Shown in pieces: positions 27,100 to 35,087 of a stretch of DNA of 64,000 nucleotides; the stretch's first letter is position 1, and each line of letters starts with the position of its first letter. Made by a program: the position numbers and the translations under genes. The notes beneath the pieces were generated by a model. That model did no database searches and was not told the DNA's origin. It saw nothing but the letters and a program-made list of their open reading frames with translations. The DNA lies in the NCBI RefSeq assembly GCF_006636205.1, contig NZ_VIGB01000003.1, positions 7,318,501 through 7,382,500 on the forward strand, in the 5' to 3' direction. This DNA is from Kitasatospora acidiphila. GTDB lineage: Bacteria > Actinomycetota > Actinomycetes > Streptomycetales > Streptomycetaceae.

Positions 27100-27173
27100 G
27101 GACTTGAACCCCCACGCCCGATAAAGGGCACTAGCACCTCAAGCTAGCGCGTCTGCCATTCCGCCACCCGGAC
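27089..27173 (-). tRNA. tRNA-Leu (anticodon GAG)
   Basis: 85 nt on the minus strand. The acceptor gtccggg pairs with ctcggac (one G-U), discriminator A. The anticodon stem-loop gctagcttgaggtgctag gives anticodon GAG. There is a variable arm (tgccctttatcgggcg) and a T-arm ggggttcaagtccccc. The long variable arm is the class II form expected for Leu. CCA is not encoded. Its 3' end carries the attachment repeat. Confidence 0.95.
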
Positions 27174-27514
27174 TGGGTGTGTGCCTTGGGGGTTTTGCGT
27201 GGTCCCCGTGGCGACAGAGAGAACATTAGCAGGCTTTTGGAGTGGGTCTCACCTGCGGGTTCCCCGGGTGGGGTGGGGGTGGGGTGGCTGGGCGAGGCGG
27301 GGGGTGAACGGTTCTGCGGGCGGGTGAGGTGGCTGGGTGGACATGGGGCGGTCAGATGTGGGCGTAGGTGGGCGAAAACGGTCTGGCGGGGGCAAGTTTC
27401 TCGACCTTGCGTGGCCGGCTGGGCAGCTCTCCTAGCCTCGGGGGGCGAAAGGGGAGCCTTGAACGGAACGCCCCGTTCCCCGGCGACCCGAGTTCCTCAG
27501 AAGGGTGGCAGGAC

Positions 27515-28042
27515 GTGGAGCGGACCAGCGTGACGGCGATCAGCCTCACCGAGGTCGAGCAGCCGGACGGCGAACGGGTCGGGGACGGCGAACGGGGCGG
27601 TGGCGCCGGACCGGACGGCGTGTGGCGGATGGCGGCTGCGGCGCACGAGTCGTCGGTGCCCCGGATCAGGCATGCGGTGCGCGATCTGCTGCGGGCCCGC
27701 GGGCTGGTCGGGGAGCGGTACGCGGATGTCACCGACGGAGTGCTGCTGATCGTTTCCGAGCTGGTGACCAATGTGGTCGCGCATGCCGCGCTGCTCACCC
27801 CGGAGGTGGTCTGCGAGCTGGCGATCGGGGACGGTCAGGTGCGGGTGGCGGTGGAGGACGGCCACCCGCACCGGCCCAAGGCGGTGAAGAGCGACGAGGA
27901 GCAGACCGGTGGGCGCGGGCTGATGCTGGTGAAGAGCATCAGCCTGGCAGCGGGCGGCTCCTGCGATGTGGAGCAGACCGGGAGCGGCGGCAAGGTCATC
28001 TGGGCCGCGCTGCCGCTCCCAGGCGTGGGGAAGGAAGGCTAG
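27515..28042 (+). CDS. ATP-binding regulatory protein (histidine-kinase-like ATPase)
   Basis: 175 aa from GTG 27515; the frame is open further upstream but homology and composition start here (GTG 27530 also possible). It is a single HATPase domain of the anti-sigma-factor/SpoIIAB-like type abundant in streptomycetes: N box VSELVTNVVAHA, G1-like VAVEDGHPH, and GGRGLMLV for the ATP lid. There is no histidine phosphoacceptor domain. Such proteins bind or phosphorylate anti-anti-sigma partners and control alternative sigma factors. No partner gene is adjacent. The gene converges on idi with only 10 nt between. Confidence 0.8.
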   Translation: MERTSVTAISLTEVEQPDGERVGDGERGGGAGPDGVWRMAAAAHESSVPRIRHAVRDLLRARGLVGERYADVTDGVLLIVSELVTNVVAHAALLTPEVVCELAIGDGQVRVAVEDGHPHRPKAVKSDEEQTGGRGLMLVKSISLAAGGSCDVEQTGSGGKVIWAALPLPGVGKEG

Positions 28043-28052
28043 GGGAGCGTCC

Positions 28053-28685
28053 TCACCAGTCGTGGCCCGCGATCTCGCGGATCCCCGGCAGTGCCGCCTC
28101 GAAGACGGTGTTGAACCAGACCGAGAAGGGCTTCTCGGTCTGCAGCTGCTTCAGCTCCTCGGCGGTCACGAAGCGGGTCGAGTCGACCTCCTCCGGGGCC
28201 GGCCGCAGCTCGTCGGTCATCAGGCCCACGAACAGGTGGTTCCACTCCCGCTCGATCAGCCCGGAGGCCTCGTCGGGCAGGTCGTAGCGGACCGTGCCGG
28301 CGGCGCAGAGCAGTGCGGGGGCGGCGCCGAGCTCCTCGGCGACGCGGCGGGCCGCGGCGACGAACGGCGGCTCGTCGGGGTAGGGGTGGCCGCAGCAGGT
28401 GTTGGACCAGACGCCGGGGGAGTGGTACTTCCCCAGCGCCCGGCGCTGCAGCAGCAGACGGCCCTGCTTGTCGAAGAGGAAGACCGAGAAGGCCCGGTGC
28501 AGGCGCCCGGGCTGCTGGTGCGCCCAGAGCTTCTCCGCGGTGCCGATGGTGACGCCCTGGTCGTCCACCAGTTCCAACAGGATCTCGGGCGCTCCCGCGT
28601 CGGCTCCGCCAGCGGAGGTCGCAGAGGCTGCGGAGGTCGCGGAGTCCGCGGCGGCGGCCAGGCTGGTCGGTCGGCTCTCGGGCAT
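28053..28685 (-). CDS. idi: isopentenyl-diphosphate delta-isomerase, type I
   Basis: 210 aa from ATG 28685, preceded by gaaagagg at good spacing. Nudix-fold enzyme that interconverts IPP and DMAPP. The active-site Cys lies in NTCCGHP and the Glu in EREWNHLFVG; HRAFSVFLFD and LLLQRRA are the flanking family blocks. The first ~35 residues are Ala/Ser-rich and probably disordered. It balances the C5 units made by the ispG and dxs products encoded further right and needed by the prenyl synthase of the hopanoid operon. It reads away from that operon, across a 660-bp gap. Confidence 0.95.
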   Translation of the reverse strand: MPESRPTSLAAAADSATSAASATSAGGADAGAPEILLELVDDQGVTIGTAEKLWAHQQPGRLHRAFSVFLFDKQGRLLLQRRALGKYHSPGVWSNTCCGHPYPDEPPFVAAARRVAEELGAAPALLCAAGTVRYDLPDEASGLIEREWNHLFVGLMTDELRPAPEEVDSTRFVTAEELKQLQTEKPFSVWFNTVFEAALPGIREIAGHDW

Positions 28686-29348
28686 TGGACCTCTTTCGGC
28701 ACGGGGACCGGCGCCGCTACCCGGATGCGTCAGACGCACCACCCGGGCAAGCCCCCCCGGTCCTATGAACGGGAACAGTTAAGGCAATGAGCAACTAATA
28801 AGCGAGCGGCTGCTCAAGCGAGCGGGCGCCCCCGCCCCGGAACGGACCGGGTACGGAGGGCTTCGGATGCCCAAGTCTGCCGCATGCCCGGCGCGCGCGG
28901 ACGGATTCGACGCACAAGCCCGGTACCTGGGCGCTTCCATGGGGCGCACGCCCACATGTGCGCCCCATGGGTCGAAAATTCGTCCACAGATCGTGCACCA
29001 GTCGGTCACTCGGCGTGCGGCTTGCCCGACCAGCGTTCGGGCTGGTCGAGGGAGTCGCCTACCATCACTGATGGCATCGCCCCGGCCTGTGGCGGCGGCT
29101 CGCCGCCTCTGGCGGCCGCATTGGCCCCTCGGCCGGGGTGATCCGGATCGGGTTCGCGTCCGGTCCGATGGTCCGACCCCGGTCCGTCAGACCACCTCCG
29201 GTCTGTCAGACCACCTACGGTCTGACCGGCCACCTCGCTCTGGCAAACCGCCCCGGTCTGCCAGGCCGCCCCTGGCCTGGCAAACCGCCCCCGGTCTGGC
29301 ACACCACCAAAGCACCCCCCCGGCCCGACGAACCACAGGAGACCCCGC
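28686..29348. other. intergenic region between idi and the glycopolymer/hopanoid genes
   Basis: No credible gene. It holds a stem-loop at 29027-29048 (cgaccagc/gctggtcg) and an array of 19-bp imperfect repeats at 29181-29308. Divergent promoters for idi and the cytidylyltransferase operon must lie here, but I could not assign boxes. Confidence 0.5.
29181..29308. repeat. imperfect 19-bp tandem repeats upstream of the cytidylyltransferase gene
   Basis: About seven units follow the pattern ggtctg-n-cagaccacc-nn (for example ggtctgtcagaccacctac); one unit is 17 bp. The first two contain the palindrome ggtctgtcagacc, and later units decay (ggcctggcaaaccgccccc). The array ends 40 nt before the start codon, so it lies in the leader or promoter and could be a multi-site operator. 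Confidence 0.7.
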
Positions 29349-30104
29349 ATGATCGGCCTCGTCCTGGCAGCCGGAGCCGGCCGCCGGCTGCGCCCGTACA
29401 CCGACACGCTCCCCAAGGCGCTGGTACCGGTGGACGGCGAGAAGACCGTGCTGGACCTCACCCTGGGGAACTTCGCCGAGGTGGGCCTGCGGGAGGCGGT
29501 GATCGTGGTCGGCTACCGCAAGGAGGCGGTGGCGGAGCGCCAGGAGGCCCTGGAGCAGAAGTACGGCGTCAAGCTCACCCTCTGCGAGAACGACCGCGCC
29601 GAGGAGTGGAACAACGCCTACTCGCTCTGGTGCGCCCGCGAGTACTTCCACGAGGGCCTGCTACTGGCCAACGGCGACACCGTGCACCCCGCCTCGGTGC
29701 AGCGCACCCTGCTGGACGGCAACGACCGCATGATCACCGAGGGGCGGGCGCCGGGCATCCTGCTGGCCCTGGACACCGTGAAGAAGCTGGCCGACGAGGA
29801 GATGAAGGTCGTCGTCGATCCGGTAAAGGGTGTGCAAAGGATCACCAAGCTGATGGACCCGGCCGAGGCGACCGGCGAGTACATCGGCCTCACCGTGATC
29901 AACCCCACGGCCGCCGCCGACCTCACCGACGCGCTGCGCACCACCTACGAGCGCGACCCGCAGCTCTACTACGAGGACGGCTACCAGGAGATGGCCGACC
30001 GCGGGCTGCGGATCGACGTGCAGCCGATCGGCGAGGTCGCCTGGGTCGAGGTGGACAACCACGAGGACCTCGCCAAGGCCCGGGAGATCGCATGCCGGTA
30101 CTGA
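29349..30104 (+). CDS. phosphocholine-cytidylyltransferase-like nucleotidyltransferase
   Basis: 251 aa with a GT-A nucleotidyltransferase fold. The N-terminal signature LVLAAGAGRRLRPYTDTLPK is the nucleotide-binding loop with the catalytic Arg/Lys, and LLANGD carries the metal-binding Asp. C-terminal EVAWVEVDNHEDL is the second metal-site block. It activates a phosphorylated alcohol by transfer from a nucleoside triphosphate, probably CTP given the downstream CDP-alcohol enzyme. The exact alcohol is unknown. Its end overlaps the dehydrogenase gene by 13 nt, so a sequential pathway is likely. Confidence 0.82.
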   Translation: MIGLVLAAGAGRRLRPYTDTLPKALVPVDGEKTVLDLTLGNFAEVGLREAVIVVGYRKEAVAERQEALEQKYGVKLTLCENDRAEEWNNAYSLWCAREYFHEGLLLANGDTVHPASVQRTLLDGNDRMITEGRAPGILLALDTVKKLADEEMKVVVDPVKGVQRITKLMDPAEATGEYIGLTVINPTAAADLTDALRTTYERDPQLYYEDGYQEMADRGLRIDVQPIGEVAWVEVDNHEDLAKAREIACRY

Positions 30105-31153
30105 CCAGGCTGGTCCCCTCCCCGCTCTTCGTGGAGATCCGGCACGGCGCCCTCGACGCGCTGGCCGGCATCCTCGCCGACCAGCGGCTCTCCAGCGCCG
30201 GCCGGATCGCGGTGGCGATCAGCAACGGCACCGGGGTGCGGCTGCGCGAGCGGCTGGAGCCGCAGCTGCCGGCGGCCGACTGGTACGAGGTGGACGACGG
30301 CACCCTGGACGCCGCGGTGCGCCTGGCCGAGGCGATGCGCGGCGGCCACTACGACGTCCTGGTGGGCCTGGGCGGCGGTAAGATCATCGACGCCGCCAAG
30401 TACGCCGCCGCCCGGGTCGGACTGCCCGTGGTGTCGGTCGCCACCAACCTGGCGCACGACGGCATCTGCTCTCCGGTGTCGATCCTGGACAACGACGCGG
30501 GGCGCGGCTCCTACGGTGTGCCCTCGCCGATCGGCATCGTGGTCGACCTGGACGTGATCCAGCAGGCCCCGGAGCGGTACGTGGCGTCCGGCATCGGTGA
30601 TGTGGTCTCCAACATCTCCGCCTGCGCCGACTGGGAGCTGTCGCACCGGGTCACCGGTGAGGCGGTGGACGGGCTGGCCGTCGCGATGGCCCGCTCGGCC
30701 GGGGAGAACATCCTCCGGCACCCGGGCGGGCTCCCGGAGACGGACCTGCTGACAGCGCTTTCGGAAGCACTGGTACTGTCCGGCATCGCAATGAACATCA
30801 CAGGCAGCAGCCGGCCCTCGTCGGGTGCCTGCCATGAGATCTCCCATGCCCTGGACGTGCTCTATCCCAAGCGTTCCGCCCAGCACGGCGAGCAGGTCGG
30901 CCTCGGGGCCGCCTTCGCCAGCCACCTGCGGGGCGACCGCGAGCTGACCGGGCTGATCGTCGCGTGCCTGCGGACCCACGGGCTGCCGGTGACCGCCGAT
31001 CAGATCGGTTTCACCGAGGCGGAGTTCACCGAGGCGGTGCACTACGCTCCGAATACCCGTCCGGGTCGCTTCACCATCCTCGAGCACCTTGACCTCTCCC
31101 CAACAGCCATCAGGGACGCGTACGCCGACTATGTCCAAGCCGTCAACTGCTGA
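30092..31153 (+). CDS. iron-containing alcohol dehydrogenase / glycerol-1-phosphate dehydrogenase-like
   Basis: 353 aa from ATG 30092. NAD(P)-dependent dehydrogenase of the G1PDH/AraM branch: DVLVGLGGGKIIDAAKY is the dinucleotide-binding loop and ATNLAHDGICSPVSI the following block. Metal ligands are expected in IGDVVSN, SGACHEISHAL and KRSAQHGEQVGLG (Asp and two His). The branch reduces dihydroxyacetone phosphate to sn-glycerol-1-phosphate or a related polyol phosphate; the substrate here is inferred. Overlaps with both neighbours place it in one pathway with the cytidylyltransferase and the CDP-alcohol phosphotransferase. Confidence 0.82.
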   Translation: MPVLTRLVPSPLFVEIRHGALDALAGILADQRLSSAGRIAVAISNGTGVRLRERLEPQLPAADWYEVDDGTLDAAVRLAEAMRGGHYDVLVGLGGGKIIDAAKYAAARVGLPVVSVATNLAHDGICSPVSILDNDAGRGSYGVPSPIGIVVDLDVIQQAPERYVASGIGDVVSNISACADWELSHRVTGEAVDGLAVAMARSAGENILRHPGGLPETDLLTALSEALVLSGIAMNITGSSRPSSGACHEISHALDVLYPKRSAQHGEQVGLGAAFASHLRGDRELTGLIVACLRTHGLPVTADQIGFTEAEFTEAVHYAPNTRPGRFTILEHLDLSPTAIRDAYADYVQAVNC

Positions 31154-31976
31154 GTCCCGCTCAGCCACCCGCCCCCCGGTCGACCTCACGGTGCGGCCCT
31201 CGATCGAGGAGCTGCGCGCCGTCATCCATCCCGAGGGGATGTTGCAGCGCCGCAGCGCCGAGCACTGGGCGGGGCGGCTGTACATGCGGAAGATCTCGCT
31301 GCGGATCACCCGGGTGCTGTCGACGGTCACCGCGATCACACCCAACGGCCTGACCTACCTGATGATGTTCACCGGCATCCTGGCCGGCATCGGGCTGGTC
31401 ATCCCGGGCATCGCCGGCGCGATCGTCGGTGCCGTGCTGATCCAGGTCTACCTGCTGCTCGACTGCGTGGACGGCGAGGTGGCCCGCTGGCGCCGGCAGA
31501 CCTCGCTGACCGGGGTCTACCTCGACCGGGTCGGCCACTACATGTCGGAGGCCGCGCTGCTCACCGGCCTGGGTCTGCGGGCCGCCGACCTGTTCCACCG
31601 CAACGGCCTCCACAGCCACTGGGCGTGGGCCTTCCTGGGCACCCTGGCGGCGCTCGGCGCGATCCTGATCAAGTCGGAGACCGACCTGGTGGACGTGGCC
31701 CGGGCCCGCAGCGGCATGACCGCGGTGGAGGACAGCGCCTCGGTGCCGCGCTCGTCCTCGGTGGCCAAGGCCCGCCGCGTGGCGTCCCTCCTCAAGTTCC
31801 ACCGGCTGGTCGGCGCGGTCGAGGCCTCGCTCTTCATCCTGGCGGCTGGGATCGCCGACCAGGTGCACGGCGGGCTGTTCTTCACCCGTCTGGCGGTTGT
31901 GGTGCTGGCGGCCATCGCCATGCTGCAGACCGTGCTGCACCTGCTGAGCATCGTCCTCTCCAGCAGGCTGCGATGA
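31131..31976 (+). CDS. CDP-alcohol phosphotransferase, integral membrane
   Basis: 281 aa from ATG 31131, which overlaps the upstream stop; the longer frame begins at a weak TTG. The family motif is present as DCVDGEVAR, eight residues, then GVYLDRVGH. The first three aspartates and Gly are kept, but the fourth position, normally Asp, is His. About five hydrophobic spans surround it (for example GLTYLMMFTGILAGIGLVIP and RLAVVVLAAIAMLQTVLHLL). The enzyme transfers a phospho-alcohol from a CDP derivative to a lipid or alcohol acceptor in the membrane. It overlaps the glycosyltransferase by 4 nt (ATGA). Confidence 0.85.
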   Translation: MSKPSTAESRSATRPPVDLTVRPSIEELRAVIHPEGMLQRRSAEHWAGRLYMRKISLRITRVLSTVTAITPNGLTYLMMFTGILAGIGLVIPGIAGAIVGAVLIQVYLLLDCVDGEVARWRRQTSLTGVYLDRVGHYMSEAALLTGLGLRAADLFHRNGLHSHWAWAFLGTLAALGAILIKSETDLVDVARARSGMTAVEDSASVPRSSSVAKARRVASLLKFHRLVGAVEASLFILAAGIADQVHGGLFFTRLAVVVLAAIAMLQTVLHLLSIVLSSRLR

Positions 31977-32902
31977 GCGCCGCCACCACCGCGTCGAACA
32001 GCGGAGAGGACGCGACCGCGGCGGACGAGTTCAAGCTCGGCGCGGTGATCATCACGATGGGCAACCGCCCGGCCGAGCTGGCCGCGCTGATCGACTCGGT
32101 GCTGGCCCAGGAGGGCCCGGCGGTCGAGCTCGCGGTGGTCTCCCAGGGTGTCCCGATGCCGCCGGTGCCGGCGGGCGTGCGCACCGTCGAGCTGCCGGAG
32201 AACCTCGGCATCCCGGGCGGGCGCAACGTCGGCATCGAGCTGTTCGGCCCGAACGGGCGGGACGTCGACGCGGTCCTCTTCCTGGACGACGACGGCAGCC
32301 TGCCCCGCACCGACTCGGCCCGGCTGCTGCGCGAGGCCTTCACCGCCGACCCGGAGCTCGGCATCGTGAGCTTCCGGATCGCCGACCCGCAGACCGGTCA
32401 CACCCAGCGCCGCCACGTGCCGCGGCTGCGGGCCAGCGACCCGTTGAAGTCGTCGCGGGTCACCACCTTCCTCGGCGGCGCCAGCGCGGTCCGCTCGACG
32501 GTGTTCGAGCAGGCCGGGCAGCTGCCCGCCGAGTTCTTCTACGCCCACGAGGAGACCGACCTCGCGTGGCGGGCGCTGGACGCCGGCTGGTCGATCGACT
32601 ACCGCGCGGACATCGTGCTGCACCACCCCACCACCTCGCCGGCCCGGCATGCCGCCTACTTCCACAATGTGGCGCGCAACCGGGTCTGGCTGGCCCGGCG
32701 GAACCTTCCGGCCCCGTTGGTGCCTCTCTACCTGTGCACCTGGATTCTGCTCACTCTGGTCCGCCGGCCCTCGGGGGAGGCATGGAAGGCATGGCGGGAA
32801 GGGTTCCGGGAGGGCTGGCGCACACCTGCGGCTGAGCGGCGGCCCATGCGATGGCGTACTGTATGGCGATTGACCAGGCTGGGCAGACCGCCGGTCATCT
32901 GA
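31973..32902 (+). CDS. family 2 glycosyltransferase
   Basis: 309 aa. GT-A fold: GAVIITMGNRPAELAALIDS at the N-terminus, the metal-binding DxD-like site in VLFLDDDGSLPR, the acceptor loop FLGGASAVRSTVFEQAG, and the catalytic region AHEETDLAWRALDAGW. A C-terminal hydrophobic segment (VPLYLCTWILLTLV) suggests membrane association. It would add a sugar to a lipid-linked or polyol acceptor. It starts within the stop of the CDP-alcohol enzyme and is followed by an exporter pair, which points to a surface glycolipid or glycopolymer. Confidence 0.85.
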   Translation: MSAATTASNSGEDATAADEFKLGAVIITMGNRPAELAALIDSVLAQEGPAVELAVVSQGVPMPPVPAGVRTVELPENLGIPGGRNVGIELFGPNGRDVDAVLFLDDDGSLPRTDSARLLREAFTADPELGIVSFRIADPQTGHTQRRHVPRLRASDPLKSSRVTTFLGGASAVRSTVFEQAGQLPAEFFYAHEETDLAWRALDAGWSIDYRADIVLHHPTTSPARHAAYFHNVARNRVWLARRNLPAPLVPLYLCTWILLTLVRRPSGEAWKAWREGFREGWRTPAAERRPMRWRTVWRLTRLGRPPVI

Positions 32903-33037
32903 TCGCCCGTTCGGCGGATCATCACACCGCCGCTCGGGCAATACCCGTGATCCGCTGGGACTCCGGTTCCAAGCCCATTCCGGACCCGGCGACTGCCCCC
33001 GGCCAGCAGCCGGACTTCCGATTCGTGAAGGACGAAT

Positions 33038-33979
33038 GTGTCGACAGTGAGTGAACCAGTCAACCTCTCCCTCCCCGGAGGTGTTGATACCGGGCTGACC
33101 CCCAAGCAGCTCGCCGATAAGTACGGCCTGGCGGTCAGTGGGGCCCGGCCCGGACTGTTCGCCTACACAAAGCAGCTGTGGGGGCGGCGACACTTCATCA
33201 TGGCGTTCGCCACGGCCCGCCTGGTGGCGCAGTACACCACCGCCAAGATGGGCCAGGTCTGGCAGGTCGTCACTCCGCTGCTCAACTGCGCGGTGTTCTA
33301 CCTGGTCTTCGGCGTCATCCTGAAGAACCGCGGTGACATGCCCTACTACATCCCCTGGATGTGTATCGGCGTGTTCATCTTCCAGTTCACCCAGAGCGCC
33401 ATCCAGTCCGGCACCGGGGCGATCTCGTACAACCTGGGCCTGATCCGGGCGCTGCACTTCCCGCGCGCCTGCATGCCGATCGCCTTCACCGTGATCCAGC
33501 TGCAGCAGCTGCTGATCTCGATGGTGGTGCTGGTCGGCATCGTGCTCGGCTTCGGCTACCCGCTCTCGGTCGACTGGATCTACATGGTTCCGGCGCTGGT
33601 CCTGCAGTCGATGTTCAACACCGGCCTGGCCCTGATCATGGCCCGGATCGGCGCCAAGACCAGCGACATCTCGCAGCTGATGCCGTTCATCCTGCGCACC
33701 TGGATGTACACCTCCGGCGTGATGTACAGCATCGCGGACCACGTCGACAAGTGGTCGCCGTTCTGGCGCTTCGTGATGCAGGCGAACCCGGCGTCGGTCT
33801 TCATGGAGCTGGTGCGGCACGCGATGATGCCGACCATCTACAGCCCGCACAGGTACCCCGGCCACAACCAGGTGCTGCCCCACCACATCTGGGCCATGGC
33901 CGGTGTCTGGGCCGTTGTGTTCTTCGTCATCGGATATGTCTTCTTCTGGAAGGCGGAGGAGGAGTACGGCCGTGGCTGA
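33038..33979 (+). CDS. ABC-2 type polysaccharide exporter permease (TagG/Wzm-like)
   Basis: 313 aa from GTG 33038, with gaaggac upstream. Six membrane spans, including NCAVFYLVFGVIL, WMCIGVFIFQF, LLISMVVLVGIVLGFGY and MAGVWAVVFFVIGYVFFW. The N-terminal amphipathic region with ARLVAQYTTAKMGQVWQVVTP is the usual coupling part of this family. It exports a lipid-linked polymer using the ATPase encoded next, whose start overlaps its stop by 8 nt. Confidence 0.88.
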   Translation: MSTVSEPVNLSLPGGVDTGLTPKQLADKYGLAVSGARPGLFAYTKQLWGRRHFIMAFATARLVAQYTTAKMGQVWQVVTPLLNCAVFYLVFGVILKNRGDMPYYIPWMCIGVFIFQFTQSAIQSGTGAISYNLGLIRALHFPRACMPIAFTVIQLQQLLISMVVLVGIVLGFGYPLSVDWIYMVPALVLQSMFNTGLALIMARIGAKTSDISQLMPFILRTWMYTSGVMYSIADHVDKWSPFWRFVMQANPASVFMELVRHAMMPTIYSPHRYPGHNQVLPHHIWAMAGVWAVVFFVIGYVFFWKAEEEYGRG

Positions 33980-34799
33980 CACCACCCTGACCACCGACCG
34001 CGAGGAGCGCGACGCCAAGGCGATCGCGGCCGCCAAGGAGACCCGCGTCCCGACCGTCGTCGTGGACGACGTGCACATCGTCTACAAGGTGCACGGCGCC
34101 TCGGCCGGCAAGGGCAGCGCCACCTCCGCGCTCTCCCGCCTGATCAGCCGCAAGCGCTCGCCCGCCATCACCGAGGTGCACGCCGTCCGCGGTGTCACCT
34201 TCACCGCCTACAAGGGTGAGGCGATCGGTCTGATCGGCTCCAACGGCTCCGGCAAGTCGACCATGCTGTCGGCGATCGCCGGCCTGCTGCCGACCGCCAA
34301 GGGCGCGATCTACACCCACGGCCAGCCGTCGCTGCTGGGCGTGAACGCGGCGCTGATGGACGACCTGACCGGTGAGCGCAACGTGGTGCTCGGCTGCCTG
34401 GCGATGGGCATGAGCCCGGCGCAGGTGAAGGAGCGCTACCAGGACATCGTGGACTTCTCGGGCATCAACGAGAAGGGCCAGTTCATCAACCTGCCGATGC
34501 GCACCTACTCGTCGGGCATGGCGGCCCGCCTGCGGTTCTCGATCGCGGCGGCCAAGACCCACGACGTGCTGCTGATCGACGAGGCGCTGTCCACCGGTGA
34601 CCAGGCGTTCCAGCGGCGCAGTGAGGCCCGGATCCGCGAGCTGCGCAAGGAGGCCGGTACGGTCTTCCTGGTCAGCCACAACAACAATGCGATCCGGGAC
34701 ACCTGCGAGCGGACCATCTGGATCGAGACCGGCGAGCTGATCATGGACGGCCCCACCGACGAGGTGGTCGGCATGTACGAGCGCGGCGAGCGCCCGTAG
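33972..34799 (+). CDS. ABC transporter ATPase (TagH/Wzt-like)
   Basis: 275 aa from GTG 33972. Walker A GSNGSGKST, signature YSSGMAARL, Walker B VLLIDEALSTGD and the switch His in FLVSHNNN. The variant signature and STGD box are typical of polysaccharide and teichoic-acid exporters. There is no C-terminal carbohydrate-binding extension, so this is the short TagH-core form. It pairs with the preceding permease. A strong hairpin follows at 34850-34905. Confidence 0.9.
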   Translation: MADTTLTTDREERDAKAIAAAKETRVPTVVVDDVHIVYKVHGASAGKGSATSALSRLISRKRSPAITEVHAVRGVTFTAYKGEAIGLIGSNGSGKSTMLSAIAGLLPTAKGAIYTHGQPSLLGVNAALMDDLTGERNVVLGCLAMGMSPAQVKERYQDIVDFSGINEKGQFINLPMRTYSSGMAARLRFSIAAAKTHDVLLIDEALSTGDQAFQRRSEARIRELRKEAGTVFLVSHNNNAIRDTCERTIWIETGELIMDGPTDEVVGMYERGERP

Positions 34800-34849
34800 T
34801 ACGCACACGGCGGAGTACCTCGCAGCGGGCCGCACAGGCCCCATGACAC

Positions 34850-34905
34850 CGCGCGGAGCCGGTGTTCGGACGTCCCCAGGGCGGCCCGGGCACCGGCTCC
34901 GCGCG
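34850..34905 (+). terminator. hairpin ending the exporter operon
   Basis: Perfect 15-bp stem (cgcgcggagccggtg with its complement) and a 26-nt loop, 50 nt after the ATPase stop. No T run follows, as is usual for high-GC actinomycete terminators. Confidence 0.6.
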
Positions 34906-35087
34906 TGTGCGGCCGGGTGTGCTCCGGGTGTGTGAGCCGCGCGAGTGAGCACGATCGGCGCGCCGGGGGGCGGTCTTTTCGACAGGTGGCCGAAAGTGAA
35001 AGGGTGGGGCCCCAGGAGCGGTGTGGTTCCGCCCCCGGGGGAATATCCGAGTCGATTCCATGGTCAAGACCGGTGTAGAACGGGGGA

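Noticed and set aside
27180..27514. Possible small genes between tRNA-Leu and the ATPase gene
   Set aside because: Only G-rich low-complexity frames without ribosome sites; probably promoter and spacer.
29138..30091. Extended 671-aa version of the dehydrogenase starting at 29138
   Set aside because: The extra 318 residues read through the cytidylyltransferase in the wrong frame; ATG 30092 begins the real domain.
29981..34078. Long minus-strand frames of 454 and 846 codons over the exporter and glycosyltransferase genes
   Set aside because: The plus strand carries complete, motif-bearing genes across the same stretch; the minus frames are low-complexity shadows.
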